This document shows, in pieces, positions 56,184 through 64,000 of a stretch of 64,000 nucleotides of DNA; the stretch's first letter is position 1, and each line of letters begins with the position of its first letter. A program made the position numbers and the translations under genes. Location of the stretch: positions 124,001 to 188,000 of the forward strand of contig CAMXCT020000905.1 in the NCBI GenBank assembly GCA_947184155.2. Reading direction: 5' to 3'. The notes beneath the pieces were generated by a model, which ran no database searches, was not told the DNA's origin, and saw only the letters and a list, made by a program, of their open reading frames with translations. The stretch is from Cladocopium goreaui. Its lineage: Eukaryota; Sar; Dinophyceae; Suessiales; Symbiodiniaceae.

Positions 56184-57612
56184 AGACCTATTTTGTGTGC
56201 TCAAATCATGGTCCGCACCAGGTTCCAGTACCTCACGCAGCAACTGCTGCCGCGCCTGGAACCTCACAACGCTGTGGCGAAAGACTGGGCGGCCGACCTT
56301 ACGGATCTCAGGCGCCGTGCTGGTTATCCAGGATAGGGATTCTAGTGGTGAATTATAGTTCATGATTAACAAGAATGGAATTATGATGGGAGGTTGGGAT
56401 ATATCAGATTAACAATGGATATATCAATATTAATGGATTGAGGTATTTTTTCACTTAGCAATATTAACAATATGATTATATAGGAAATGGATATTTTGTA
56501 ATGGGATATACTAAGGATGATTTCCAGTATATAGTTCATGATATACTATGGATATACTATGGATATACCATTTAGTAAGGAAATGATCATGATTGGTTGT
56601 CAATATTAACGTGAACTAATTAATTGACTATTGGTTTTTATCCAATATACCATGGGATATAACCAATAACCAATGGATAACCAATGGGATATAACCATGA
56701 ATATTATCTACTGGTGAATTATAGTTCATGGATGTTCATGGTTATATCCCAGTATATCTACGAAGAATCCCAATCAATTGGTTCATGAAATAGTGAAAAA
56801 GGTGAATTAGCAAGGGAGTCTACTGAGCATTAGAAGGTTATATTAATGGTTATAATCCCTTGGTCATATTTATTGGTTATATGGTTAAACACAATCCATT
56901 AGTTGGAATGGCATGTTCAACCAGTAGAACCAGTTCGCAACCAGGCTTGTGACGCTTCCGAACAAAATGCTATCAACAAGAATCAGGGAGTATTTTATGG
57001 GCATAGTCGGGATAGTAAGCAGTTAGTTTATGGCTCTTCAAAAATCGGCAATGGTTGAGGTCGAGTTGGTGAGCCAGAAAGTCGGCATCCTTTTAAAGGA
57101 AGATGTTATGGGAATATCATGAGGATATAACCCACACAAGTTTGCGAAATAAGTTGGTCTTGAGTCTTGGGGCCTTGGGGGTTCAGTTCCATTTGGTGAT
57201 TCAAAGGGAGCTTCTAGGAGCTGCGGTTGTATCATGTTGTATTCATATTTGTCTCCTGTGAACAAAAGGGGAGCCCACCAGCTACAATCGGAGATTCCAA
57301 ACCACTTGATGGTTAGTACCTGGGTATTTGTCGACATACCAGTTGGAAAATTTTTGCCCCCTAGTTATAACTTTGATTTATAAACACATCTAAGTATAGT
57401 TGCAACCACATGCAATCACCATAAACCCTACTTAAGCTAGCTATTTCCACCAACTTAGCTAACCATCACCTGGGGCACCGCGTGCTGTGGCCGCAGGATC
57501 TACCCCTTCCTGCTGGGCTTAACGCCGCGGCACGACTGCTACGGCAGCAAGCTGAAAATCTTCGTCTACGATCTGCCGCATTTGACGCGAGGCGTTCTGC
57601 ATTGCCACCACG
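56184..57612 (+). CDS. gene K: possible exostosin-like (GT47) glycosyltransferase fragment
   Basis: Exon about 56184-56319 (after TATCTAG, or from ATG 56209) reads MVRTRFQYLTQQLLPRLEPH, then KDWAADLTDLRRRAG before G|GTTATC. Exon 57497-57612 lies between GGCCGCAG and CACG|GTCAGT; it is strongly GC3-biased and reads IYPFLLGLTPRHDCYGSKLK, then IFVYDLPHLTRGVLHCHH. LKIFVYDLP is the usual opening motif of exostosin-domain proteins, which act as glycosyltransferases in the Golgi lumen. Only this motif is visible; later exons of the domain were not found. The two exons being in one gene is an inference. Confidence 0.42.
56330..57345. other. intron-like stretch with TATACCATGG-type small repeats
   Basis: ATATACTATGGATATACTAT and CCAATGGATAACCAATGGGA-like duplications make it imperfectly repetitive. 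A - strand frame at 57038-57337 lacks splice support. Confidence 0.4.
57350..57478. mobile_element. palindromic element family 2, diverged
   Basis: TGCCCCCTAGTTATAACTTT at the left, ACCAACTTAGCTA then CCTGGGGCA at the right. It ends 18 bp before the exostosin-like exon. Confidence 0.6.
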
Positions 57613-57649
57613 GTCAGTGGGGATTAGAAGTGACTTGCATGAATGATAT

Positions 57650-57748
57650 CTGGCTGGTGGTTTGGATCATTTTTTTTCCATATATTGGGAATGTCATCAT
57701 CCCAACTGACTCATATTTTTTAGAGGGGTAGGCTCAACCAAAAACCAG
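57650..57748. mobile_element. introner-like element, family 4
   Basis: CTGGCTGGTGGTTTGG at the left, CAACCAAAAACCAG at the right, with the ATATTGGGAATGTCATCATC core. It lies 37 bp after an exon donor. Confidence 0.7.
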
Positions 57749-58039
57749 AATTGATCACGCCCAGTTTTCTGAATCTCTACGAATCGTTGGCGCTGGAATA
57801 TTTTGTTATACACAACATAGACAAACATACAGTATTTCCCCCTCATTTTCAAATTTATCATCTTGGTCATCGTATTTGCATCATATCATTATAGCAATTG
57901 CATTGTCAAATTTCCTCATCTGCTGGACTTTTCACAACATATATCCAAATCCTAGTAAGTCTTAGTAGTTGGAGCCCGACCCATAGACGGCCGTGGTGTT
58001 TTAAGCATTTTTTGGCAATTGTTCGTTTTTTTATGGTCT

Positions 58040-58515
58040 TTCATGTCAACTTGCACACACACGTTATGCTACGTTATTGTTATGTTCTCTTGCACTTGCA
58101 CACACACGTCATGCTACGTTATGGTTATCTTGGGGTGGGGTTGGGTGGGGTGGGGTGGGGCAATGACGTTCATGTCAACTTGCACACACACGTCATGCTA
58201 CGTTATGGTTTTTTCTCTTGCACTTGCTCACACACGTCATGCTACGCTATGGTTATCTTGGGGTGGGGTGGGGTGGGGCAATGACGTTCATGTCAACTTG
58301 CACACACACACGTCATGCTACGTTATTGTTATGTTCTCTTGCACTTGCACACACACACACGTCATGCTACGTTATGGTTATTTTCTCTTGCACTTGCTCA
58401 CACACGTCATGCTACGCTATGGTTATCTTGGGGTGGGGTTGGGTGGGGCAATGACGTTCATGTCAACTTGCACACACACACACGTCATGCTACGGTATTG
58501 TTATGTTCTCTTGCA
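58040..58515. repeat. composite minisatellite with G-tracts
   Basis: Units combine GTTCATGTCAACTTGCACAC, the block CGTCATGCTACGTTATGGTT, a CTTGCACTTGC spacer and, in three copies, runs of four G separated by one or two T (58131, 58259, 58430). The spacing varies by unit choice. Frames through it are open in all phases. Confidence 0.93.
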
Positions 58516-58520
58516 CAAAA

Positions 58521-58643
58521 GAACACCCTGAATTGGAAAAGTTTGTCTTGGGTTACTGTTGGCGAAAATCTTTGGGACCATTGACACCTCACCGATTTCT
58601 CGAAGAACTTTGCAAGGCCGTCAAAGCAATGAAGCGCTTCTGA
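58521..58643 (+). CDS. terminal exon, unknown gene
   Basis: Immediately after the minisatellite the frame EHPELEKFVLGYCWRKSLGP, then PHRFLEELCKAVKAMKRF-stop is clear and helical. The acceptor is AAAAG at 58517-58521, or lies in the repeat. It could be the 3' end of gene K or of another gene. Confidence 0.5.
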   Translation, partial: EHPELEKFVLGYCWRKSLGPLTPHRFLEELCKAVKAMKRF

Positions 58644-59187
58644 GAAGAAGGAAAAAAGTGCTGCATCCCAAAAAAACACGAACTTATGTCAAAAAACGAA
58701 GTAGTTTTGGAGATTTTCAAAACCCTATTTTTCACGTCAACATGAGAAAAAATGACGTTTCGCTCTAGCGAAAACGACATTTTTGTTGATGAAAAACTCC
58801 TAAAACCATACGGCCGTCTATGGGTCGGGAACCTAGTAGTTACAATCATCCTGATGTAGATAGAATACAAAAAAAATCAAACATGTTCCTATCCCAGTGA
58901 GTTTTTTTCCATGAACCATAATATATATATATATCAATTAGGATGAATTATAATGACCGCACTGTGATCTCATGGTTAGTTTCGGGGAATCATCCCCAAA
59001 TAACCGCAAGTTTTCGCTGTTTTCAGGTTGGTGAAATAACATCAATTCAGTCAGAACTATGAAAAATCCGGATTTACCAATGACTCAAGCCAATGACTTT
59101 AGCATGGGGTGATTTTTGGGATACAACATATATATATATATAATATAACAAAACAAAGAATGCGACGTAGCCATCACCCAAAGAATG
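58644..59187. other. no supported gene
   Basis: GACGGCCGTGGTGTTTTA at 57987 and its near-mirror TAAAACCATACGGCCGTC at 58800 form an inverted pair flanking the minisatellite and exon. TA tracts lie at 58922 and 59130. Confidence 0.4.
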
Positions 59188-59293
59188 TACCCTCTGGTAA
59201 TTTAACATAACTATGGAAAATCACCATGTTTAATGGGAAAATCCACTATAAATGGCCATTTTCAATAGCTTTTTGTATGTTTACCAGAGGGTA
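59188..59293. mobile_element. introner-like element, family 1, touching an exon
   Basis: TACCCTCTGGTAATTTAACA at the left, ATGTTTACCAGAGGGTA at the right, 106 bp. The next base makes a TAG acceptor and coding sequence starts at 59295. Confidence 0.85.
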
Positions 59294-59294
59294 G

Positions 59295-59456
59295 CCAGAT
59301 CAACCAGCATTGGCCACCGAAACATCGCCCTGTGCTGAGGCGCTGATCCCACACTGGCTTCGCCAAGGGAGTTGCAGCACCCAAGATGCCGAGGACGAAA
59401 CGGCCCGGGAAATTTTCATGTGGAGAGTGATGGGAAAAGAAACCGTGGGATTCTGA
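59295..59456 (+). CDS. terminal exon, unknown gene
   Basis: From directly after the family 1 element the frame reads PDQPALATETSPCAEALIPH, then QDAEDETAREIFMWRVMGKE and ends TVGF-stop, 53 codons. The acidic stretch followed by a hydrophobic-basic end looks real. The upstream exon was not found. Confidence 0.55.
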   Translation, partial: PDQPALATETSPCAEALIPHWLRQGSCSTQDAEDETAREIFMWRVMGKETVGF

Positions 59457-60350
59457 TTTTTTTTTTAAATGAATCTTAGGGATTTCAGATGGAAAGTGAC
59501 ATGAAATGGTAATTCAAGTAATTCACACTTTTTGGGTGCGTCCCTCTCATTTGCTAACTTAGGGCTTGATGAATCCTGGGACTGCATGAAACCAGGCACA
59601 ATGAGTAGTCCCGGCAGCAAACAGATGGCTCTTGATGCTGACGGAGCGGAGGAAGCAGTTTTAAAATGATACCAACTAGTTTGACTGTTAGGCATAAAAA
59701 AAAAACGACAATTCCCACGTGATATGATTTGATGTAAATGCCTACTAGTGAAATGATCAAGAGTTGCCATGGTGTTTCTACCTGTATTACTGACATTGAT
59801 TGCCATGGTGACTCATAGGCGACTTTCAAAGCTGCTTGAGTGAGATGGCACTTCTGCGTCAAGGGGGCAACTCTCATGCTCCTTTTTTAAAAATATCATC
59901 CACCGTGTTAAGGTCATAATATGAGTACAGGACAAGATTCCAGTGAGCAAGTCTTTTAAAGTCAGTTTTACCGCACCTCAAACTCATTGGTCATATATCC
60001 CTTGTGTTTGTTGATTAATGGATCCTTATTGCTGAAATTTGTTGGAGACTTGTCTTTATGTGGAGTGTGTATCCAGTCAGGATAGTTTCGAAGGATGTCC
60101 TCAACTTGGGTATACGGTATATGGTTTTATCCCACAAGTCAATTTCGACATGCCTTTTAATGGTTCATTCTAGTAGTTTTGTGCCATCCTGCGTCCAAGG
60201 TATCACTATGATAGTTGGGACATACCCACATAAGGCTGGTACTATATTTTAATTTCAGGATCTTCGGTTTTAGACATACCGTATACCTGTGCTGGCTTAG
60301 CCCTTTCTGATTGTCTATCCTATAGAAGTTTTCTCGTTGGTTTATTTTTC
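59457..60350. other. no supported gene
   Basis: Moderate composition without clear repeats. Two overlapping - strand frames (59465-59877) compete with each other and lack splice support. Confidence 0.4.
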
Positions 60351-60351
60351 A

Positions 60352-60409
60352 GACTCTTTTGGGACATACCTGCCGCGACTGGCCGAAACCACCAAAGATG
60401 AAGGCTTTG
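60352..60409 (+). CDS. possible terminal exon
   Basis: After TTTTTCAG one frame reads SFGTYLPRLAETTKDEGFV-stop; another is open for 51 codons. Too short to decide. Confidence 0.3.
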
Positions 60410-60519
60410 TATAACTTCCAACTCTTGAGTTTTGAATGTCGAATGGCGTCCATTTTACATCATTTTACCATGAACCATGAAACATGTTGGATTAGCAGAA
60501 AGTAGGTCCTCAAGCCATA

Positions 60520-60627
60520 TACCCCCTGGTAATTTAACATAGCTATTGAAAATAACCCATTTATAGTTGATTTATCCATAAACAAATGGTGATTATCCAT
60601 AGTTATATGTTAGTTTACCAGAGGGTA
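60520..60627. mobile_element. introner-like element, family 1
   Basis: TACCCCCTGGTAATTTAACA at the left, GTTAGTTTACCAGAGGGTA at the right. Its right half is read in frame with the downstream FNIP gene (from an ATG at 60586). Confidence 0.8.
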
Positions 60628-60765
60628 ATTATACTCGTATTATGGGGATATGGATTTTTATCAGATGATTTAATATGGAAAATCATGAGACAAAGTGGAA
60701 AATCAAGCAGAGTTGAAGACCTTTCGGCTACACTCTTTTCGTGGTGCGTGTGTAAATTTCGACCA

Positions 60766-62766
60766 ATGTCCGGTGCACAACATGTCTACTTAAATCCATC
60801 ATCTGCTGACAAAGGTGCAGTAGATGAAATTGACAAGATCGAGCTTCAGGTGCTGTGCTTGACTGGGGAAGCAGTGACACTGACCGTCAGTCGCTCCATG
60901 CTTGGGTATGACCTGCGCAGGTTGGTGTCAAAGAATCTTTCATGCAAGGCCGGCGCAAAGCTCGTCGTGCATAGCGTGAATAGAAAACTGACACTGGATG
61001 AAAACTTGGAAGACCAAGGGATTGTTGCAAAAACCGCATTGCTGTCCTGCACTTACATACCAACTAATGTGTATACAGCATGGCGTTATGCCTGTGAACT
61101 CCCAACTTGTGAGAGAGAGTTTGCGCTTGAAGGCGTTACACATCTTGAAGGACTAACGCACGGAGAGTACTTACAACATCTCCCCTGCAGCCTTGCAAAG
61201 CTGACTTTTGGAGAGGATTTCAACCAAAGCCTGGAGCAGGTGACCTTGCCATCGTGTCTTAAAAGCTTGAGTTTTGGCAGAAATTTCGACCAAAGCCTGG
61301 AGCGAGTGACCTTGCCATCGACTCTTCAAAGCTTGAGTTTTGGCTTTCATTTCAACCAAAGCCTGGAGCGGGTGACCTTGCCACCGACTCTTCAAAGCTT
61401 GAGTTTTGGCTTTTATTTCAAGCAAAGCCTGGAGCAGGTGACCTTGCCATCGAGCCTTCAAAGCTTGAGTTTTGGCAATTTGTTCAACGAAAGCCTGGAG
61501 CAGGTGACCTTGCCATCGAGTCTTCACAGCTTGAGTTTTGGCGAGACTTTCAACCGAAGCCTGGAGCGGGTGACCTTGCCATCGACTCTTCAAAGCTTGA
61601 GTTTTGGCGAGTGTTTCAACCAAAGCCTGGAGCGAGTGACCTTGCCATCGAGTCTTCAAAGCTTGAGTTTTGGCGCTGAGTTCAACCAAAGCCTGGAGCG
61701 GGTGACCTTGCCACCGACTCTTCAAAGCTTGAGTTTTGGCTTTTATTTCAAGCAAAGCCTGGAGCAGGTGACCTTGCCACCGACTCTTCAAAGCTTGAGT
61801 TTTGGCGAGACTTTCAACCAAAGCCTGGAGCGGGTGACCTTGCCATCGAGTCTTCAAAGCTTGAGTTTTGGCAAGTGCTTCAACCAAAGCCTGGAGCGGG
61901 TGACCTTGCCACCGACTCTTCAAAGCTTGAGTTTTGGCTTTTATTTCAACCAAAGCCTGGAGCAGGTGACCTTGCCATCGAGCCTTCAAAGCTTGAGTTT
62001 TGGTTCTAGGTTCCCCCAAAGCCTGGAACGGGTGACCTTGCCATCGAGTCTTCAAAGCTTGAGTGTTGGCAGGCTGTTCAACGAAAGCCTTACCTTGCCA
62101 TCGAGTCTTCAAAGCTTGAGTTTTGGAGATTGGTTCAACCAAAACCTGGAGCGGGTGACCTTGCCACCGACTCTTCAAAGCTTGAGTTTTGGCGAGTGTT
62201 TCAACCAAAGCCTGGAGCGGGTGACCTTGCCACCGACTCTTCAAAGCTTGAGTTTTGGCTTTTATTTCAGTCAAAGCCTGGAGCAGGTGACCTTGCCATC
62301 GAGCCTTCAAAGCTTGAGTTTTGGCCATTTGTTCAACGAAAGCCTGGAGCAGGTGACCTTGCCATCGAGTCTTCACAGCTTGAGTTTTGGCAGGGATTTC
62401 GACCAAAGCCTGGAGCAGGTGACCTTGCCATCGAGTCTTCACAGCTTGAGTTTTGGCAAGTGCTTCAACCAAAGCCTGGAGCGGGTGACCTTGCCACCGA
62501 CTCTTCAAAGATTGAGTTTTGGCGAGTGTTTCAACCAAAGCCTGGAGCAGGTGACCTTGCCACCGACTCTTCAAAACTTGAGTTTTGGTGCTGGCTTTAA
62601 CCAAAGCCTGGAGGGGGTGATCTTGCCATTGAGTCTTCAAAGCTTGAGTTTTGGTGCTGGCTTTAACCAAAGCCTGGAGGGGGTGATCTTGCCATCGAGT
62701 CTTCAAAGCTTTGGTGCTCCTAGTGGCGATTTGTATGTCCTTGTCAGTTCTGCTGGTTGCGTTTAG
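60766..62766 (+). CDS. gene L: ubiquitin-like domain plus FNIP-type leucine-rich repeats
   Basis: The conservative ATG at 60766 gives 666 residues; an ATG at 60586 is also in frame but starts inside a mobile element. Residues about 28-100 look like a ubiquitin-like fold (QVLCLTGEAVTLTVSRSML, then LSCKAGAKLVVHS, DQGIVAKTALLSCTY). From residue 143 there are 23 copies of a 22-residue unit with consensus QSLSFG-xx-FNQSLE-R/Q-VTLPSSL, close to FNIP repeats (LTFG-x-x-FNQ-x-x-x-x-x-LP). Copy 14 lacks three residues. Copies 22 and 23 are nearly identical and carry EGVILP. The C-terminus is a 20-residue tail after a broken unit. Such repeats form a curved solenoid for protein binding; coupling to a ubiquitin-like domain suggests a scaffold or adaptor, but no enzymatic motif is seen. 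A short intron before VLCLTGEA (CTTCAG|GTG) is possible. Confidence 0.8.
   Translation: MSGAQHVYLNPSSADKGAVDEIDKIELQVLCLTGEAVTLTVSRSMLGYDLRRLVSKNLSCKAGAKLVVHSVNRKLTLDENLEDQGIVAKTALLSCTYIPTNVYTAWRYACELPTCEREFALEGVTHLEGLTHGEYLQHLPCSLAKLTFGEDFNQSLEQVTLPSCLKSLSFGRNFDQSLERVTLPSTLQSLSFGFHFNQSLERVTLPPTLQSLSFGFYFKQSLEQVTLPSSLQSLSFGNLFNESLEQVTLPSSLHSLSFGETFNRSLERVTLPSTLQSLSFGECFNQSLERVTLPSSLQSLSFGAEFNQSLERVTLPPTLQSLSFGFYFKQSLEQVTLPPTLQSLSFGETFNQSLERVTLPSSLQSLSFGKCFNQSLERVTLPPTLQSLSFGFYFNQSLEQVTLPSSLQSLSFGSRFPQSLERVTLPSSLQSLSVGRLFNESLTLPSSLQSLSFGDWFNQNLERVTLPPTLQSLSFGECFNQSLERVTLPPTLQSLSFGFYFSQSLEQVTLPSSLQSLSFGHLFNESLEQVTLPSSLHSLSFGRDFDQSLEQVTLPSSLHSLSFGKCFNQSLERVTLPPTLQRLSFGECFNQSLEQVTLPPTLQNLSFGAGFNQSLEGVILPLSLQSLSFGAGFNQSLEGVILPSSLQSFGAPSGDLYVLVSSAGCV
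61192..62712 (+). repeat. 66-bp coding tandem array, 23 units
   Basis: CTTCAAAGCTTGAGTTTTGG recurs every 66 bp, with one unit of 57 bp (near 62090). Adjacent and alternate units share variants (CCACCGACT or CCATCGAGT), which points to unequal exchange. Confidence 0.95.
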
Positions 62767-63360
62767 TTTGTTTGACACGTCCCTCAGCAGATATCGAAGC
62801 AAAAGAGGTTTGCGTTTGTCAATTGAGGCAGACGATCCCAGGCTGTTGGAGACGACACGAACCTTCTTTTTTTGCCTTCAGTCAGTGAATGTTGGATAGA
62901 ATTGGATGGAACAAAACAATATGGACAATTAATGAAAATTAATGACAATTCATGAACATTTATGAAAAAATATCGTATATCACAACATGGGAATTCTTGG
63001 GATAATATTGGAATTGATGTGATACCATGGGACATATTATGGGGATACTGTTGGGAATTCTGAGATGGTCAGTTGGGAGAATGAACATCAACTGAAATCC
63101 TCAAAGATGGTGTTCCAGTGAGCGATTCATCGCTAAGTTGGTGAACATAACTCCAATTTCACTTGGGTTTAAAGGTTTAAAGGTTTAAAGTATATAGATA
63201 TATCACTTATATCATCTACCACTATAACATATATATATATATGTATACTTAATGGTGGTTATAAACCACCTTCAAATCACTGGGCTGGGGACGTGGTTTG
63301 ACCTTGGACATCGATACGCCATTGGGAAGCTGGGATGACAGTGATACAAAACTTAAAGAT
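62767..63360. other. 3' flank, no supported gene
   Basis: AATTAATGAAAATTAATGAC-like duplications (62926-62965), a GGTTTAAAGGTTTAAAG triplet (63170-63190) next to a partial family 2 end (CTAAGTTGGTGAACATAACT at 63134), and a TA tract (63230-63244). Confidence 0.45.
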
Positions 63361-63511
63361 TGGGCCCCACCCCCCAGTTATGAGTTGGTTTTTCAGTTGG
63401 TTTATAAACCCCATGAATACTATAAAGTTGTAAGTTAATTATAAGTATCATACACCATAGTTATTGGAGTTATTTTGCACCAACTTAGCTATCGTAAACA
63501 GGGCCCCACAT
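63361..63511. mobile_element. palindromic element family 2, inverted copy
   Basis: TGGGCCCCACCCCCCAGTTA at the left, CAACTTAGCTA-x-GGGCCCCACA at the right, with the TATAAACCCCATGAATACTA core of the family on the reverse strand. Confidence 0.65.
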
Positions 63512-63514
63512 TGT

Positions 63515-63670
63515 ATCACCCATCCCATGTTCAAATGGCTGGAGAAACTGTGTGTTCGCAGAGTCAATGCAAAGTTTCTGGCGATTAGTGATAAAGGCTG
63601 CTTTCAACGAAGGGATGGAATGCAGACCCTCACGAAGTGCTTCTGCTCTCCGACCCTCCAAATAAGATAA
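63515..63670 (+). CDS. possible terminal exon, frame undecided
   Basis: Two + frames are open: FKWLEKLCVRRVNAKFLAIS, ending TLQIR-stop at 63670, and WRNCVFAESMQSFWRLVIKA, ending RPSK-stop. It begins directly after a family 2 element. No clean acceptor was fixed. Confidence 0.35.
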   Translation: MTHPMFKWLEKLCVRRVNAKFLAISDKGCFQRRDGMQTLTKCFCSPTLQIR

Positions 63671-63689
63671 CAGAACATACCATAACATC

Positions 63690-64000
63690 CCATTTCATTA
63701 CATTGCATTACATTACATGGCACTACATTACACATCATTACATGACATCACTTTACAATACAGTACAGAACATGCCATTGCATCACATAACATACCATTA
63801 CAATACATTACATTGCATTACATTACAGGACATTACAGTACATTACATACCATTATATTATATTACATTACATTACATCACATCACATTACAGTACATAC
63901 CACTACAGCACATTACATTACATTTCATTACATTACATCATATCACGTTACATTACGTTACGTTACACACCACTACATTACAGTACATTACATACCAGTA
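63690..64000. repeat. CATTA/CATTACATTACA microsatellite running off the window
   Basis: Mostly 5-bp TTACA units with TACAG, TACAC and CATCA variants. Confidence 0.95.

Noticed and set aside
62130-62600. 156-codon + frame in the FNIP array
   Set aside because: Shifted reading of the same 66-bp repeats (KPGAGDLA units), confined to the array.
61171-62802. 543-codon open frame on the - strand over the FNIP array
   Set aside because: It exists because a stop-free 66-bp unit is repeated. The + frame has a sensible solenoid consensus, an N-terminal domain and non-repeat flanks; the - frame is only KTQALK/RWQGH repeats.
1-64000. tRNA, rRNA or snRNA genes
   Set aside because: No B-box-like GGTTCRAATCC in a cloverleaf context and no rRNA core motif was seen by eye; small RNAs cannot be excluded without a covariance search.

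Overview
This window looks like nuclear DNA of a dinoflagellate, most likely of the Symbiodiniaceae/Suessiales type. Five things point there: short GC3-biased exons spread thinly over AT-rich, repeat-packed introns, usually with AG|G at the acceptor; two protein families I recognise as multicopy in dinoflagellate genomes (genes A and B below); a ubiquitin-like plus FNIP-type leucine-rich-repeat protein; remnants that look like DIRS-type retroelements; and several families of short palindromic elements inside introns. No gene could be searched against a database. Exon calls rest on open frame, codon bias, splice-like borders and remembered family patterns. Most exons lack an ATG, and joins between them are inferred.

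Layout. 0.8-4.45 kb: gene A, a charged nuclear-looking protein with a complete 3' end. 5-9.7 kb: gene B, a multicopy dinoflagellate family of unknown function with about eight exons. 11.6-12.5 kb: small gene C with a 77-bp minisatellite. 14.1-14.7 kb: gene D exons. 15.1-15.8 kb: a 9-bp GATA-like array. 17.24-18.48 kb: a 131-134-bp satellite. 19.35-19.9 kb: reverse-transcriptase-like relic. 20.5-24.3 kb: a run of strong exons. 26.3-26.6 kb: triplicated exon/intron-like units. 28.66-30.08 kb: two foldback elements. 30.1-32.0 kb: a very AT-rich block that reads as a decayed bacterial insert, holding a broken soluble lytic transglycosylase gene and a PNPase-like fragment, with Rickettsiales-like sequence character. 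36.0-37.0 kb: a 1-kb imperfect palindrome. 38.9-39.85 kb: a gene split by two short terminal-inverted-repeat elements. 39.85-40.2 kb: a tyrosine-recombinase-like relic. 42-58.6 kb: many small exons, including possible GT61-like and exostosin-like glycosyltransferase pieces. 60.8-62.8 kb: the FNIP-repeat gene. 63.7 kb to the end: a CATTA microsatellite.

The main biological signal is a set of at least four short (about 100-170 bp) inverted-repeat families sitting between or directly against exons. In two of them the terminal repeats carry GT donor and AG acceptor signals at mirrored positions, so a copy landing in an exon could be spliced out. This fits introner elements, meaning transposons that create introns. 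The second signal is the bacterial insert. All confirmed coding direction here is on the + strand, apart from the bacterial pseudogene and one possible exon near 45.3 kb.
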